Assembly: GCA_965221795.1 (NCBI GenBank)
Contig: OZ244914.1
Coordinates: forward strand, 1,798,001-1,862,000
Length of the DNA: 64,000 nt
Direction: 5' to 3'
Source of the DNA: VYFG01 sp965221795
Lineage (GTDB): Bacteria; Pseudomonadota; Gammaproteobacteria; Arenicellales; Poriferihabitantaceae
Shown: piece by piece, positions 63,274 to 64,000 of the stretch
Layout of the letters: each line of letters opens with the position of its first letter
Position numbering within the stretch: the first letter of the stretch is position 1
Notes under the pieces: model-generated
What the model was told of the DNA's origin: nothing
Database searches by the model: none
Seen by the model: the letters and a program-made list of their open reading frames with translations, nothing else
Made by a program: the position numbers and the translations under genes

Positions 63274-64000
63274 GTCCGCACCGCTCCCTCTTCAGGGGCC
63301 CGGTATGCGGGCATACGACAAAATGCGGGGGTTGGACAATCCCGGCAAACCCCTTGCTCCCGGGGGTTGATTCCGGCTTCGCCGGCCAGGAATTCTGCTG
63401 CCAGCGCTTCCAGGTTTTGGCCCCAGTCCTGTTGTTGAGTGTACAGATCCTTGAATTCGTCATCGGGGAATTCCGCACCGGGGCTCTTGTGATGGTAAGG
63501 GCGTACCTTCGCCTGTGGGTGGTCCGCGAGAGTGGTCGGACAGGAATCCATTGCGGTCGGATCCAGAATCCCGGACATGGCACATTCTCCCAGCCGGATT
63601 CGGGCCCAGGCGACTGCCGCGAGGGAGTGTCCCTCTCCCCGAACCCCCTGGGAAAGGGCATAGAGCGGTAATTGCGGTTCCATAGGGCGCCGGTCAGACC
63701 AATCCTGCACCGACTTCAGACTGCCGGTCTTGTAGTCGATCAGTACCAGCGATCCGTTATTCAGTCGGTCGATGCGATCAATCCGGAAGGCCAGGCGCAG
63801 GCCGGCAAGGTTCAGGGAGGCAGACTGTTCCCGACCGATAACTGTAAAGGGCACAATGCGTTCGCGTTCGATTTGAAACCACTCCATCAGGGTATCCAGT
63901 AGCCAGACCCGCTGGGACGCAAAGAATCGGGGGCCGCAACCACTTGCCATCCGATATTTCCCGGCAGCATGGTCGATCACGTCGCCGATCAGGTGTTGCA
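63270..64000 (-). CDS. AddB-like PD-(D/E)XK nuclease, 3' part (runs off window)
   Basis: The frame is open to the right edge, so only the C-terminal 242 residues are visible. GLRLAFRIDRIDRLNNGSLV then LIDYKTG is the PD-(D/E)XK nuclease core (D..D.K), and GVCRDCPTPAFCRMPAYR gives the clustered cysteines (C-x2-C-x5-C) that hold a [4Fe-4S] cluster in AddB. It overlaps addA by 4 bp, consistent with one transcript and 1:1 expression. The N-terminal helicase-like part should lie beyond 64000. Confidence 0.8.
   Translation of the reverse strand, partial: QHLIGDVIDHAAGKYRMASGCGPRFFASQRVWLLDTLMEWFQIERERIVPFTVIGREQSASLNLAGLRLAFRIDRIDRLNNGSLVLIDYKTGSLKSVQDWSDRRPMEPQLPLYALSQGVRGEGHSLAAVAWARIRLGECAMSGILDPTAMDSCPTTLADHPQAKVRPYHHKSPGAEFPDDEFKDLYTQQQDWGQNLEALAAEFLAGEAGINPREQGVCRDCPTPAFCRMPAYRAPEEGAVRT

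Overview
The window looks like a chromosomal segment of a GC-rich gammaproteobacterium. Several conserved gammaproteobacterial neighbourhoods are present: yicC/gmk/rpoZ, glnE-ilvE, lpxC-dciA-secA-argJ-mutT, murA-hisD-hisC, and iscR-sufBCD. A split B12-dependent ribonucleotide reductase (NrdJa/NrdJb) and a DddP-like M24 enzyme point to an aerobic environmental, possibly marine, lineage. The habitat is inference only.

Layout: 1-1.1 kb, rpoZ and gmk (minus strand). 1.4-4.8 kb, an accessory insertion that separates gmk from yicC: four small coiled-coil/membrane proteins (three in 367-bp tandem repeats), a restriction-endonuclease-like remnant and an intact IS30-family element. 4.8-8.6 kb, yicC, a BON-like membrane protein with a 39-residue companion, and a COG3146 acyltransferase-like protein. 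8.6-17.9 kb (plus strand), glnE, ilvE, a zinc-finger protein, NrdR boxes, nrdJa/nrdJb, a PaaI-type thioesterase and panB. 17.9-25.8 kb (minus), a tightly coupled operon of a 2OG-Fe(II) oxygenase-like protein, a Yej/Opp-type peptide ABC importer and a glycosyltransferase. 26.3-32.5 kb, lpxC, dciA (convergent), secA, argJ, mutT. 32.6-38.7 kb, mobile-element debris around parDE and coaE: a broken IS30 copy, a broken IS5 copy containing a 30-nt G run, IS1-like and IS5-like fragments, and small coiled-coil proteins. 39.2-47.9 kb, iscR-sufB-sufC-sufD-sufT-Rieske, then murA-hisD-hisC. 47.9-51.1 kb, further transposon wreckage, including a second IS5 copy. 51.1-58.4 kb (minus), MATE exporter, DUF2520 protein, Atm1-type ABC exporter, greB, AlkB-like monooxygenase and a degenerate GlnE-like protein. 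58.6-59.8 kb, DddP-like M24 enzyme. 59.9-64 kb, AddA/AddB-type helicase-nuclease pair, running off the edge.

How the genes work together: the core genes cover nucleotide supply (gmk, nrdJ), nitrogen control (glnE), branched-chain amino acids and pantothenate/CoA (ilvE, panB, coaE), envelope synthesis (lpxC, murA), secretion (secA), Fe-S assembly (suf, Atm1) and DNA repair (mutT, addAB). Two pathway operons lack members expected from relatives: no sufS/sufE in the suf operon and no hisG between murA and hisD. The most interesting non-core items are the DddP-like enzyme, the catalytically dead-looking GlnE paralogue next to an AlkB-like oxygenase, the oxygenase/peptide-importer/glycosyltransferase operon, and the coiled-coil protein array whose copies differ by whole heptads. 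No tRNA, rRNA or CRISPR array was recognised.
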